The notes under the pieces were generated by a model. It did not search any database and had not been told where the DNA came from. It saw only the letters and a list, made by a program, of their open reading frames with translations. Of a stretch of DNA of 64,000 nucleotides, positions 45,092-54,055 are shown one piece after another. The translations under genes and the position numbers were made by a program. This DNA is from Moorella mulderi DSM 14980. GTDB taxonomy: Bacteria > Bacillota > DSM-521 > Neomoorellales > Neomoorellaceae. The stretch spans positions 124,001-188,000 of the forward strand of contig NZ_LTBC01000001.1 of NCBI RefSeq assembly GCF_001594015.1. The letters are read 5' to 3'. Position 1 is the first letter of the stretch. Every line of letters starts with the position of its first letter.

Positions 45092-46231
45092 TTACTTCGC
45101 CCCCAGTTCAGCTGCAAACCTTCTGGTCTCTCCATCCCTGCCCACTTTAACAAAGCGGCTCTTCAGTTTAGCCATAACTTCGGGCATGGTGGTATATTCC
45201 ATATCCTCCAGGGGCAGGCGGTGGGGTTCGAAAGGCCCCAGGGAACGCAGGTAATTGGCAATTTCGTTGGCCGTCTGGCGGGCCTTATCAAAGGCCACAT
45301 CAGCGAAGAGATCCTGGGGACCCACCAGGCGTCCCTGGGCCAGCTGGAAGCCCATGGCTACCACCCGCGGTGGCCCGTCAAAGCGTGTCGGCGCCGATTG
45401 GTTAAGCCCCACAGGCATCAGGGGACCGATATGGGAACCGCGCATCCAGCCAGCCACCAGGTGGGGACTGGCAAAGGGTTCCAGGGCTTCTCCTACGGCC
45501 GGCAGGCCGCTCTGGCAGCGGACAATGCACACCGGGTCATCCTTACCCACATAACGCCCGGCCATGAGGTTCAAGCGCTGGGTACTGGACACGGCGGCGA
45601 TTTCGCCTGTGGTTTTAGAATAAACAGCCTTGATGCAATAGCGCCCCGGAGCGCCAATGAAGACCAGGAGGTCGTAGAGTTCTTCGGGTAAAGAAAACTC
45701 CACCCGCTCATTTTTAATCAGGTCGTAAACCTCAAAGCGGAAGCCCTGGTGCATCTTGGGATCGATAACCAGGCCGATGGTATTGAAGGGATCGGCAAAC
45801 ATCTTGTAGAGGGGAAAGTTCCAGGCGCCGGGTTCAGTCTTATCGGCGGCAAAGACAATCACCGGCTCACTCTTACGTTCCTCAAATTCCATTTCTGCAA
45901 CCCCGGGACCCATACCCTTAACGTTGCCGGAGAAGGCGTCGGAAAGGAGATCCTGGCCGGCACCGTAAAGTTTCAGCTCCCGGGCGACCTCGGTACATTG
46001 AAGAAAAACATTCCAGGCCAGGTGATGAATTTCCGGGCAATCAACGCCATATTTATGGGTCATGATGAGGTTAATATCATCACCCACATGGGCCACCCGG
46101 TAATCTATCAACAGCTTGCTGGCGGCCAGGCAGCGCTCAGCCGTCTCCAGGAGCCGCGGGTGGACGCTGGAATGCCCTACATAGCCACCAATATCAGCCT
46201 TAATGACGCTTAAAGTGATCTTTTCACCCAA
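45092..46231 (-). CDS. fbp: Bifunctional fructose-1,6-bisphosphate aldolase/phosphatase
   Basis: The 379-aa protein matches the archaeal-type FBPA/P. It begins KITLSVIKADIGGYVGHSSVHP, has the metal cluster HVGDDINLIMTHKYG (48-62) and the aldolase pair Y227-x2-K230 (RYVGKDDP), where the lysine forms the Schiff base. It condenses triose phosphates and dephosphorylates the product in one enzyme, making gluconeogenesis one-way. This suits autotrophic or acid-fed growth and is known in archaea and some thermophilic acetogens. It starts at TTG 46231 after AGGGGG. An inverted repeat upstream (46301-46321) may control it. Confidence 0.95.
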   Translation of the reverse strand: MGEKITLSVIKADIGGYVGHSSVHPRLLETAERCLAASKLLIDYRVAHVGDDINLIMTHKYGVDCPEIHHLAWNVFLQCTEVARELKLYGAGQDLLSDAFSGNVKGMGPGVAEMEFEERKSEPVIVFAADKTEPGAWNFPLYKMFADPFNTIGLVIDPKMHQGFRFEVYDLIKNERVEFSLPEELYDLLVFIGAPGRYCIKAVYSKTTGEIAAVSSTQRLNLMAGRYVGKDDPVCIVRCQSGLPAVGEALEPFASPHLVAGWMRGSHIGPLMPVGLNQSAPTRFDGPPRVVAMGFQLAQGRLVGPQDLFADVAFDKARQTANEIANYLRSLGPFEPHRLPLEDMEYTTMPEVMAKLKSRFVKVGRDGETRRFAAELGAK

Positions 46232-46300
46232 GGTTACATAACCCCCTTATCCCGTAATAAAAATAATTGTGTTATACTATATGCTCTTTTATTCGATATA

Positions 46301-46321
46301 GAATAGCAGATTCCTCTATTC
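46301..46321. promoter_or_regulatory. Inverted repeat upstream of the FBP aldolase/phosphatase
   Basis: GAATAG (46301-46306) and CTATTC (46316-46321) flank nine bases, with further TCGA repeats on both sides (46293 and 46320). Its position 70-90 nt before the start is right for an operator, but no clear -35 or -10 pair was found beside it. Confidence 0.4.
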
Positions 46322-46340
46322 GAAGTAAATTTTTTGGGAT

Positions 46341-46368
46341 AAAAAAATAAGGGGTCATTTTGACCCCT
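46341..46368 (-). terminator. Terminator of the LacI-headed catabolic operon
   Basis: AGGGGTCA (46350-46357) pairs with TGACCCCT (46361-46368). The minus strand then reads TATTTTTTTATCC. It ends transcripts from the SLC13 gene. Confidence 0.88.
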
Positions 46369-46403
46369 GGATGTATTCTATTACCTTATTTTATAACGTT
46401 CTA

Positions 46404-47858
46404 TTACTGTAACGGTATCCCCGCCGGCATCCCGGCAATAACCAGCCCTAACGCAATGGCAATTGCGCTGATGAGTGTTAAAATAACCCCGATTTTGAAA
46501 AGGTCTTTAAAGCTGAAGTAACCGTAGGCGTAGGGCAAGACGAAGGATGGGCTCTCAGTTACCAGGATGAAGTGGGTCGAAGAGGCGAATCCTGCTGCCA
46601 GAGCCAGAGATAACACCGGAAAACCATTTTGCTGGGCATAGGCGATAATAAAGGGCACATTAACAGAAGCTGCCGCCGTAAAACTGGAAAACCCTAAAGA
46701 GTCGATGGCTACCAGCAGGGTTACCGCAAAAGGTTGCAAAGCCAGGGGCAATGCTGCCATGGGTTTTAAAGCATGCTGGGCAACCCACTGGGCCAGGCCA
46801 CTCTGGCTGGCTGCCAGGCCCAGGGCGAAACCGCCCACCACCAGCATCAAAGCCCCCCATTCCAGGCGTTTTTCGACATCGCTCCATTTCTTGAAAACAC
46901 CCACCCCCGGCATTGATAGGAGGCCAAGAATGAGTAAGGAAACAAAGGCTATGGGTAATTTATTCCATGTTCCGGTAAGCCACAGCACCACAGCCAGGAG
47001 AAAAACTGCCAGCGTAGTAATTTCCTCCGTGGACCAGGGACCCATACCTTTAAGTTCTTTGTAAATAACATCTTTGCCATAGGGCAATTCTTTAATCTCG
47101 GAAGGGAATAGCTTAAGAATTAACCACCAGGAGATAATGCTCACTACTGCAAAGATTGGTGTGGCAATGGCAGTCCATTCCAAAAAAGACACGCTTACTT
47201 TAGCTTTGTTCAGAAAACTCATGGTAATAACATTGGAAGCAACCCCCGAAGGAGTACAGATACCGCCCAGGGTCGAACCAAACATGATGGCCATCATCAG
47301 ACCCCGGCCCAGGTTGCTCTGCCCCGGCTTGGCATCCACCGACTGCAGTAAGCCCACGACAATGGGCAGCATCATGGCAACCACGGCAACGTCGGTAACA
47401 AACATGGATATAACAAAAGATACCAGGAAATAAATACCTATTACCCGGCTAACTTTGGTGCCGGAAAGGGCAAGTAACAGGTAAGTGATCCGCTTGCCAA
47501 GACCGGACTTAGTGAAGGCTACCGACAGGGCCAATACACCGATCAGGAACGGCACAAAGCTGTCACCAAAACTCTGGCCAATAGACTTATCCAAACTTAG
47601 TATGCCGGTTATATGCAGCATTACCGGAACCATTAAAGCTGTTACCGGGATGGGCAGCGTCTCTGTAAGCCACCAGAAGACAGTAGTCGCCATGACGCCC
47701 AGGGTACGCAAAGCCTCGGGTTTCATACTGGCCGGGACTGGTAACACGTAGAAGAGACCCAGAATAGCCAGTCCGACAATAAAATAAGCCCACTTAACGT
47801 TGGTTTTGCTATTAGACGTTGCCGGCTGGATTTTAGCCGCCTGATTAGCTGCACACAT
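46404..47858 (-). CDS. SLC13/DASS family anion (dicarboxylate-type) transporter
   Basis: The 484-aa protein has about 12 membrane helices. Two repeat signatures are present: FVTDVAVVAMMLPIVVGLL and GSTLGGICTPSGVASNVITM in the first half, and SFTAAASVNVPFIIAY with FILVTESPSF in the second. These are the substrate and sodium sites of divalent anion/sodium symporters, taking succinate, malate, citrate, tartrate or sulfate. It is the last gene of the LacI-headed operon, so the pathway's substrate is probably a carboxylate. It is paralogous to the transporter at 62313. The N terminus has a Ser/Thr/Lys-rich lead of about 20 residues. Confidence 0.88.
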   Translation of the reverse strand: MCAANQAAKIQPATSNSKTNVKWAYFIVGLAILGLFYVLPVPASMKPEALRTLGVMATTVFWWLTETLPIPVTALMVPVMLHITGILSLDKSIGQSFGDSFVPFLIGVLALSVAFTKSGLGKRITYLLLALSGTKVSRVIGIYFLVSFVISMFVTDVAVVAMMLPIVVGLLQSVDAKPGQSNLGRGLMMAIMFGSTLGGICTPSGVASNVITMSFLNKAKVSVSFLEWTAIATPIFAVVSIISWWLILKLFPSEIKELPYGKDVIYKELKGMGPWSTEEITTLAVFLLAVVLWLTGTWNKLPIAFVSLLILGLLSMPGVGVFKKWSDVEKRLEWGALMLVVGGFALGLAASQSGLAQWVAQHALKPMAALPLALQPFAVTLLVAIDSLGFSSFTAAASVNVPFIIAYAQQNGFPVLSLALAAGFASSTHFILVTESPSFVLPYAYGYFSFKDLFKIGVILTLISAIAIALGLVIAGMPAGIPLQ

Positions 47859-47983
47859 TAAATATCCCTGCCTCCAATATTTATATTTTTATTGCCAAAT
47901 GGGAAATTGAGCATTTAATATATAAGTGGGCAGGGAGCCGGCTTTCAGGTGAGGGATATTATCCTGCTCCCTGCCGGGACGAG

Positions 47984-48001
47984 CGGCCTTAATCAAGGCC
48001 G
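47984..48001. terminator. Hairpin between the dehydrogenase and transporter genes
   Basis: CGGCCTT (47984-47990) and AAGGCCG (47995-48001) pair around AATC. The T-rich side (TTCTCTTTT) is on the plus strand. For the minus-strand operon it may only lower read-through into the SLC13 gene or protect the upstream message. Confidence 0.4.
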
Positions 48002-48008
48002 TTCTCTT

Positions 48009-49085
48009 TTAAGGATTAATAACTACCTTCATGGCCCCGTCTTTGCGGTTGACGAAGTAGTCCAGGCCCTTGTGGAACTCTTCCAGCGGGAAGGCGTGGG
48101 TCATGATGGGTTTGGCGTCGATTTTACCCTGAGCCATCAGGGACAGGGCGCGCTTGCAGTTCTGGTTGCCTTCACCGCGTACCGTCAAAAGGCTGATCTG
48201 GTTCATGACCACATAGTCCAGGTTGGCAGTAACCGGCTCTTTGTAGAAGGAAACCAGCACCATCACGCCGCCTTTTTTAGTTGACTTGATGCCGTATTCA
48301 AAGGCCTGGGAGTTGCCACCGCACTCGAAAACCCTTTCGGCACCTTTACCACCGGTGATGGCCATGACTTCGGCGACGGGATCGGCAACCTCGCGGATAT
48401 TGATGGTATGGGTTGCCCCCAGCTGGCGGCCCTTGGCCAGGCGGTCTTCCCTGGTGCCCATGAGGATGATTTTTTCAGCACCTAAAGCACGGGCTCCCTG
48501 GACAACGGATAAGCCTATGGGACCCGGGCCGATAACCAGGACCGTATCACCGGCAATATAGCCGCCGCTCTTATCAATGGCGTAAAGGGCGCAGCCGGCG
48601 GTAGTCACATAGGTTGCCTCGTTAAAGGAAATATTATCTGGAATTTTATAAACAGAGTTCACGTGCTGGACGGCATACTCGGCAAAGCCGCCGTCTACCG
48701 TCATGCCGGCAGCCCGGTGGCCTTTATCCAGGCGGCCGTAGTTTAAACAGGCGGTATACTTGCCGTCAATGCAGTTCTCGCAACGGCCGCAACCCTTATG
48801 GGCCTCAATGGCCACCCGGTCGCCTACCTTGAACTCGTCCACCGTTTCCCCCAGGGCCACTACCGTACCGGCCCACTCATGGCCGAAGGTAAATTCCCCG
48901 TAGGGCGGCATCTTGGGCATTCCTTTGGTTATGATTTTCACATCGGTACCACAAATGCCGCAGGCCGCTACGCGCACCAGCACTTCCCCCGGGCCGGGCT
49001 TGGGTACCGGCTTTTCCACCAGGCGCACGTCATTGGGACCAAAAAGGACCAGGGCTTTCATTTTCTCGGGGATTTGATATTCCAT
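48009..49085 (-). CDS. Zn-dependent medium-chain alcohol/polyol dehydrogenase
   Basis: The 358-aa enzyme begins at ATG 49085. The catalytic zinc ligands are C42 (ACGICGTD), H69-E70 and a later residue. The structural zinc site is C99, C102, C105, C113. The nucleotide motif is VIGPGPIGLSVV. This is the sorbitol/threonine dehydrogenase branch, which oxidises a secondary alcohol of a sugar-like or hydroxy acid substrate with NAD. The ligands are all intact. In the operon it follows the Tm-1-like gene, and its substrate is not known. Thermotoga-type inositol clusters contain a similar Zn enzyme (IolM), an analogy only. Confidence 0.9.
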   Translation of the reverse strand: MEYQIPEKMKALVLFGPNDVRLVEKPVPKPGPGEVLVRVAACGICGTDVKIITKGMPKMPPYGEFTFGHEWAGTVVALGETVDEFKVGDRVAIEAHKGCGRCENCIDGKYTACLNYGRLDKGHRAAGMTVDGGFAEYAVQHVNSVYKIPDNISFNEATYVTTAGCALYAIDKSGGYIAGDTVLVIGPGPIGLSVVQGARALGAEKIILMGTREDRLAKGRQLGATHTINIREVADPVAEVMAITGGKGAERVFECGGNSQAFEYGIKSTKKGGVMVLVSFYKEPVTANLDYVVMNQISLLTVRGEGNQNCKRALSLMAQGKIDAKPIMTHAFPLEEFHKGLDYFVNRKDGAMKVVINP

Positions 49086-49174
49086 TTTAATGAATAACCT
49101 CCTCCGAATGATTATACCGGAAATTGTATCTGCTGGCTGGGGACATATCCCCATCCTAACGCCCAGGCAAATTT

Positions 49175-50437
49175 TTAGTGTTCGCAGGCGGCAGAACTTT
49201 CCTGGCCCGCCAGCCATACTTCCATCAACTGGTGCATAACGGCAGCTGCGCTGGCGGCAAAGACCGGGTCGTTGATATTGGCGTCCAATTTCATTAACTT
49301 TACCCGGGGCTCCAGGTTGGCCTCCAGGGCCGCCACCAGGGCGGCATCGGCCTCGGGGTCGTGGAGGGGGCCACCGGCGCGGCCGTTTTCCGACCAGCCT
49401 TTAAGCGGGACCATAACGGCCACCGGCCCGCGGGCGGCATTTAACCTGGCGGCCAGCACTCCGCCCACCCGGGTTAACTCTTCTTTAGTCGCCCGGACGT
49501 TAGTGTTGTAAGGATTATGGTAATGGGTCGGGCGGCCCCGGTAGGCCGGCGGTATGCTCTCCGCCGGGCCGAAGCAGAAGTAATCCAGTCCCCCAAGGGA
49601 AATCACCTGAGGAATACCCCTCCGGCCCGCTGCCTCCAGACGCGGCCGCATGGGGGTATAGATGTCGCCGGCCTCACCAAAAACCTCGCCGATTAATTCA
49701 TGGGTAGTGAGATCGAGGACACCCTGAATCAGGCCGGCCTCGATTAATTCTTCCATAGCCGAACCGCAGGCCCCGGAAGCATGGAAGGCAATTACCTCAT
49801 AACCTAGCTCTACCAGCCTATCCCGGGCGGCCGTGACTACCTCATTGGTATTGCCAAAGGCGGTAGTGGCAATTACCGGCCGGTCGCTGGCCTGCAGGGG
49901 CTCGCCGTGGGCAGCCATGCCCATGACCGCCCAGGCAGCATTACTGAGGATGGTACGGCTGACGGTATTGGGTCCTCCCAGGAGGTCGGCTACCGAGAAC
50001 ATCATGATGATATCCTTGTACTCGATATAGGGGCGGATGTTACCGGAAGCCACCGTGGAGACAATCACCTTGGGCAGCCCGATAGGCAAGGCCCGCATGG
50101 CGATGGCCGCTATGGCCGTACCCTGGTTGCCGCCGATGCCCAGGACGCCGGCCAGCTCGCCCCGTGCATAGAGGCCGGTTAACACCCGGGCCGCTCCCAG
50201 CCCCATGGTCTGCATCATGGCATCGCGGCGCAAAGCCGGCAAATCCTTAAATTCCACCCCGCCCAGGCGGCAGATTTCTTCCCGCGGATAGGCAGCCTTA
50301 AAACCATGGGGGAGGTAGGTGCTCACATCCAGAACCGGAGCCTGCCAGCCCCGGGAAGTGATGAATTCCTGCAAAAAACGAGTTTCAGCTTCTTTGGTAT
50401 CGACTGTGGCAATAATGGCGATAGCCTTGCGAGGCAC
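49175..50437 (-). CDS. Tm-1-like ATP-binding domain protein (UPF0261)
   Basis: The 420-aa protein starts at GTG 50437, 6 nt after AGGAGG. It begins KAIAIIATVDTKEAETRFL and has a Gly-rich loop (GVLGIGGNQGTAIAAIAM, about residues 97-114), the conserved ISLGGLDYFCFGP and a C-terminal DANINDPVFA. It belongs to the family of the plant Tm-1 resistance protein, which has an ATP-binding N-terminal domain. No bacterial reaction is established. In this operon it lies between an isomerase and a dehydrogenase, and no ordinary sugar kinase is present, so an ATP-using step such as phosphorylation could be its job. That is a hypothesis. Confidence 0.85.
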   Translation of the reverse strand: MPRKAIAIIATVDTKEAETRFLQEFITSRGWQAPVLDVSTYLPHGFKAAYPREEICRLGGVEFKDLPALRRDAMMQTMGLGAARVLTGLYARGELAGVLGIGGNQGTAIAAIAMRALPIGLPKVIVSTVASGNIRPYIEYKDIIMMFSVADLLGGPNTVSRTILSNAAWAVMGMAAHGEPLQASDRPVIATTAFGNTNEVVTAARDRLVELGYEVIAFHASGACGSAMEELIEAGLIQGVLDLTTHELIGEVFGEAGDIYTPMRPRLEAAGRRGIPQVISLGGLDYFCFGPAESIPPAYRGRPTHYHNPYNTNVRATKEELTRVGGVLAARLNAARGPVAVMVPLKGWSENGRAGGPLHDPEADAALVAALEANLEPRVKLMKLDANINDPVFAASAAAVMHQLMEVWLAGQESSAACEH

Positions 50438-50458
50438 GCTTTTCTCCTCCTGGTTGCT

Positions 50459-51376
50459 TTAAGCCAGGGCCCAGGCTTCTTTAATGACCCTTTTGGCATT
50501 GGCCAGAATTAATTCCGAAGTCTCACCGGGTAGCAGGGGGCGCACTTCGGCACTCAGGACAGGGCGTTTTTCCGGGCCGATGAGGCCCATGTCGGCCAGC
50601 AGGCGGAAATAAGCGCTGACCTCCCCGGTATCTATCTCCCCATCCTCCACACCGAACCTCGGCTGCAGGTCGCCGTACAGGGGATGACGCCGGTCCTTCA
50701 TAACGCAGTTGCCGATATGAAAAGCCATTAAATAATCCTTTACCAGGGGCAGGGCTTCTTCGGGCTTTTCCCTAAGCAAAGGGAAATGGGAGAGGTCCGC
50801 CAGGAGCCCGAATTTAGGATAACTGGGACGCAGTTCCCGGGCAATATCAAAAGCATCCCTGAAATGGCCAATTAAGGATTCTTTGTCAATGTCCCGGTCA
50901 AAAATCTTTAAGGTAATGGCCGGGTCGCCCATCTCCCTGGCATATTCACAAATCTGGGCCAGGGAGTCAACAAGCAGCTTTTTGGCCTCTTCCCGCCGTT
51001 CCGGGCCGGGGTCTTTACCCGCCGGGATGCGCACGGCAACGGCACCCAGGTCGGAAGCTTCTTTCAGGCAATTGAAAACCTGCTTGACGGCCCGCTTTCT
51101 TTCTCCGGGATCGAAGGAATTAAGGTTTAATTTTTGGGAAAAGATGGCCGGCTGGCAGGCATAGCAAACCTCCATGTGGGCGATCTTTAATAAATGGGCT
51201 GCTTCGGTGCGCTGTTTAATGTCCTTGATCCAGCCTACTTCCACGGCTGTAAAGAAATCGTCTTCGGTAATACGGCGCAGGGTTTCCACCACCGGTCCGG
51301 TACCGTTTACTACCTCGGGAAAGGCCTTAAAATGGACGATGCCCACCTTCATGAATTCATAAATGGAAGCCCTCAT
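50459..51376 (-). CDS. TIM-barrel sugar isomerase/epimerase family protein
   Basis: The 305-aa protein has the AP endonuclease 2-like TIM-barrel pattern of the IolE/Hyi/OtnI families. The metal-site strands are AVEVGWIKDI, AITLKIFDRD, GLLADLSHFP and LSAEVRP. It probably isomerises or epimerises a keto sugar or keto acid using a divalent metal. GGGGAGG is 6 nt before the ATG. It lies between the class II aldolase and Tm-1-like genes. The exact substrate cannot be told. OtnI (oxo-tetronate isomerase) and IolO (ketogluconate epimerase) are the candidate roles. Confidence 0.82.
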   Translation of the reverse strand: MRASIYEFMKVGIVHFKAFPEVVNGTGPVVETLRRITEDDFFTAVEVGWIKDIKQRTEAAHLLKIAHMEVCYACQPAIFSQKLNLNSFDPGERKRAVKQVFNCLKEASDLGAVAVRIPAGKDPGPERREEAKKLLVDSLAQICEYAREMGDPAITLKIFDRDIDKESLIGHFRDAFDIARELRPSYPKFGLLADLSHFPLLREKPEEALPLVKDYLMAFHIGNCVMKDRRHPLYGDLQPRFGVEDGEIDTGEVSAYFRLLADMGLIGPEKRPVLSAEVRPLLPGETSELILANAKRVIKEAWALA

Positions 51377-51457
51377 ACTTAACCTCCCCTTAATTTACGC
51401 CATTTTCCCCACTCGCCGGAAGTGTAGATTAATTCTGGCTAACTCCTGGAAAAAAAT

Positions 51458-52051
51458 TTATCCTAACTGGGATAACAAGAAGGCGACTTTAGCATTATCT
51501 TCCAAAACATCTGCCAGGTAGAAAGCATGATGAATATCTTTACCCACTGTAACAAAACCATGGCGCTTAAGGACGGCAGCTTTGAGGGTTGGATCCTCAA
51601 AGGCTCTAATAACCATTTCCGCAAGTTCCACTGACCCCGGCGCGGCATATTCGACAATGCCTACTTTGTTAAGACCCGCTTCCGCGGCGGCTGTAACCAC
51701 CGGCAGCTCGCCCCTGGCCGTCGCATAAGCCGTAGCAAAGGCCGAATGGCCGTGAACGACGGCCTGGACTTCCGGACGGGCCTTTAAAATACCAAGATGA
51801 AAGCGGATCTCCTTGGAAGGTTTGCCCTCGCCCGCCAGGATATTCCCCTCTAAATCAACCAGAATGAAATCTTCGGGTTCCACGTCCCCGAAGGACTTGC
51901 CGCTGGCTTTAATAAGGACTTGCTCCGGGTGTCCCGGGACGCGGGCGCTGGTATTGCCGCTGGTAGCCGACGTAAGGCCGCGGGCAAAGATCTGCCGGCT
52001 GACCTGCACCATTTCCTCGCGCAACTTGTTAACCGCATCTATATCGATCAT
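51458..52051 (-). CDS. Class II aldolase/adducin family protein
   Basis: ATG 52051 behind GGGAGG gives 197 aa; the frame reads upstream through a hairpin without a ribosome site. It has the phosphate-binding TSATSGNTSARV (residues 28-39), the zinc histidines in VVHGHSAFATAYA and a later KRHGFVTVG. Members include fuculose-phosphate aldolase, ribulose-phosphate epimerase and OtnC, a decarboxylase of 3-oxo-tetronate 4-phosphate. An aldol cleavage or decarboxylation of a phosphorylated or free keto acid is likely. Its place after a creatininase-fold protein is unusual. Confidence 0.88.
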   Translation of the reverse strand: MIDIDAVNKLREEMVQVSRQIFARGLTSATSGNTSARVPGHPEQVLIKASGKSFGDVEPEDFILVDLEGNILAGEGKPSKEIRFHLGILKARPEVQAVVHGHSAFATAYATARGELPVVTAAAEAGLNKVGIVEYAAPGSVELAEMVIRAFEDPTLKAAVLKRHGFVTVGKDIHHAFYLADVLEDNAKVAFLLSQLG

Positions 52052-52079
52052 TTTTAGTTTCCTCCCAGCCTTGCTCGCG

Positions 52080-52114
52080 GGTACAAGCCAGGCTTTTAAA
52101 GCCAGGCTTGTACC
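52080..52114 (-). promoter_or_regulatory. Intercistronic hairpin in the catabolic operon
   Basis: GGTACAAGCC (52080-52089) pairs with GGCTTGTACC (52105-52114), and inside GGCTTT (52091-52096) pairs with AAAGCC (52098-52103). The result is 16 bp broken only by one A-A mismatch. No T run follows, so a processing or mRNA-stability element is more likely than a terminator. It separates the creatininase and aldolase genes. Confidence 0.55.
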
Positions 52115-52139
52115 TTGAGCCAAGGGGTTTACGCAGCTG

Positions 52140-52991
52140 TTATGCCCTCTCGGGGAAATCGCGATTTTCTACTTTGAAGGGGAACTTCTTAACTTCCTCA
52201 ATGAAGGCAGCCAGGTGCTCGGCTTCTTTCTCAAATAGCTTCAGGCCTTTTTCTGGGGTGCCCCGGAAGGGATTACCAATGGTGGCGTGATCGGAGTACT
52301 CATGGTGCTCCATGGGGACAATGATATTTTCGGAACCCCGGAATTTAACGGTAGCAGTGCCGTCGATCTTGGAGAATTCGGGTCCCATCCACCGCGGCGC
52401 GTGGGCACGGTCATTGACCGCCCGGCTCATATCCACCAGCTCAATGTTGTAAGCCATTACCTGGGCCGTTTCCATTTCACCGGCGTGCCAGCCGGGCGTC
52501 TCCTCGGGAGGACCTTCGAGGATACCTTTAACTACCTCGCATTCCCTCTCGGTGGGCGTCTTGTACCAGGCCACAAAGGCGCCGGTATGGTAACGAAGTT
52601 TCCGCAAGAGTTCATCAATGGGTTTGGTGTTGGAACCATGGTGGGATACAAAGACAATCTTGTTAGCACCGTGGAAAATCAAGCTGCGAGCAATATCATG
52701 GAGCACACGGCGGAAAGTCTCGGCAGCAAGGGTGATGGTGCCACATCCTTCCCCAACTTCGCCCATGTGGTGGGGTGAGTAGCCAAAGGGCAGCAAGGGT
52801 GTGTGGGGAACATTGGCCAGTTTAGCGGCCCGCTCGGTTACGGAAATGGTAGTAATGCTGTCCGTTCCCAGGGGCACATGGGCGCCGTGCTTTTCACAGC
52901 TCCCGACTGGTACGAGAACGGTGTCGGTTTCCTTGAACCATTCCTGGGCATCAACGAAAGAACATTCCAAGAGGTTGTAACGTTTTGCCAT
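52140..52991 (-). CDS. Creatininase-fold amidohydrolase
   Basis: The 283-aa protein matches the creatininase family. The metal ligands are in SCEKHGAHVPLGTD (E33, H35, D44), followed by VSHHGSNTKP and the second-metal segment GWHAGEMETA. Family members hydrolyse cyclic amides or, in the Thermotoga inositol pathway, open a cyclic diketone (IolN). It is the first structural gene behind lacI, so it may act early, for example by ring opening. Ligand residues look complete. The true substrate is unknown. Confidence 0.87.
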   Translation of the reverse strand: MAKRYNLLECSFVDAQEWFKETDTVLVPVGSCEKHGAHVPLGTDSITTISVTERAAKLANVPHTPLLPFGYSPHHMGEVGEGCGTITLAAETFRRVLHDIARSLIFHGANKIVFVSHHGSNTKPIDELLRKLRYHTGAFVAWYKTPTERECEVVKGILEGPPEETPGWHAGEMETAQVMAYNIELVDMSRAVNDRAHAPRWMGPEFSKIDGTATVKFRGSENIIVPMEHHEYSDHATIGNPFRGTPEKGLKLFEKEAEHLAAFIEEVKKFPFKVENRDFPERA

Positions 52992-53014
52992 TTCAGTAAA
53001 CCTCCTGCCAATTT

Positions 53015-54016
53015 TTATTTTAGAATTGAAGATTCCCTGACCTCGAGGTGGGTTGCCAGGGTGGTAACCGGCGGCACCTTCCGGCCGGCAAGGAGCTCAG
53101 CCAGTACCCTCATGGCAGTCACCCCCAGGTCATAGACCGGGACTGCTACAGTAGATAGTGCCGGCGTAACAAAGGATGCGAGGGGGATATTATCAAAACC
53201 CACAACAGCAACTTCTTCTGGCACCTTAATTCCCCGTTCGTACAGGGCTTTAATAGCGCCTATAGCCATAAGATCGTTATGGGCGAAGATGGCAGTTATC
53301 CTCTGGTTGCCGCTAAGGGGCATTTGCGCAACAGCCTGGTAACCGCTGTTAAACTCAAAGTCGCCTTCGATGATCCACCCGGGTTCTATATCTACCCCTT
53401 CAGCCTCCATAGCACGGCGGTAACCTTCCAGGCGGTCCCTGGCCGTAGTCGAAACCGCGGGGCCGGTAACCGTGGCAATCCGCCGGTGGCCGAGACGTAA
53501 TAAATGCTCAACAGCTTCCCGGGCAGCCCGTACATTATCAACCTGCACCGCCGGCAGGTCGGCTTTATGGCGCCCGATGACCACCGTCGCCACCGAGCCC
53601 TGTTCAAAAAAGTGTTCCCGGCTGGCATCCTCTACAGCTCCACCGCCGGTAAAAATTACCCCGTCCACCCGTTTTTCCCGCAAGACACGGAGATATTCTT
53701 TCGTGCGTTCCCGGGAACGGTCGGTATTGCAGAGGATAACTGTATAGCCCTTTTCATGGGCTACATCCTCCACCCCCCGGACAATCCCCGGGTAATAAGG
53801 GTTGGCAATATCCGGGAGGATCAGGCCGATGGTTTTTGTTTCATTCAGCTGGAGGCTGCGGGCCATGGCGTTGGGGTAAAAGCCAAGTTCTTTGATAGCT
53901 GCCAGGACGCGTTCCCTCGTCTCGGGGCTGATAGGATGCTGGCTGTTGTTAAGGACACGAGAAACGGTAGTAACAGAAACCCCGGCATGCCTCGCCACAT
54001 CTTTTATGGTTACCAT
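53015..54016 (-). CDS. LacI family transcriptional regulator of the catabolic operon
   Basis: I choose ATG 54016, 8 nt after AAAGGGG; an in-frame GTG at 54025 has no room for a ribosome site. The 333-aa protein has the LacI helix-turn-helix ([22 protein letters not shown], residues 3-24). A hinge helix (AMARSLQ) and the sugar-binding core from about residue 60 follow. It is the first gene of the operon and lies directly behind a GGAAAACGTTTTCC palindrome and two related half-matches, so autorepression and control of the genes below are likely. The effector is unknown. Confidence 0.93.
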   Translation of the reverse strand: MVTIKDVARHAGVSVTTVSRVLNNSQHPISPETRERVLAAIKELGFYPNAMARSLQLNETKTIGLILPDIANPYYPGIVRGVEDVAHEKGYTVILCNTDRSRERTKEYLRVLREKRVDGVIFTGGGAVEDASREHFFEQGSVATVVIGRHKADLPAVQVDNVRAAREAVEHLLRLGHRRIATVTGPAVSTTARDRLEGYRRAMEAEGVDIEPGWIIEGDFEFNSGYQAVAQMPLSGNQRITAIFAHNDLMAIGAIKALYERGIKVPEEVAVVGFDNIPLASFVTPALSTVAVPVYDLGVTAMRVLAELLAGRKVPPVTTLATHLEVRESSILK

Positions 54017-54032
54017 GGCTTTCACCCCTTTC

Positions 54033-54046
54033 GGAAAACGTTTTCC
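54033..54046. promoter_or_regulatory. LacI-type operator
   Basis: GGAAAACGTTTTCC is a perfect 14-bp palindrome with the central CG of LacI-family sites. It lies directly after the predicted transcription start of lacI. Confidence 0.85.
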
Positions 54047-54055
54047 TTGGCTATA

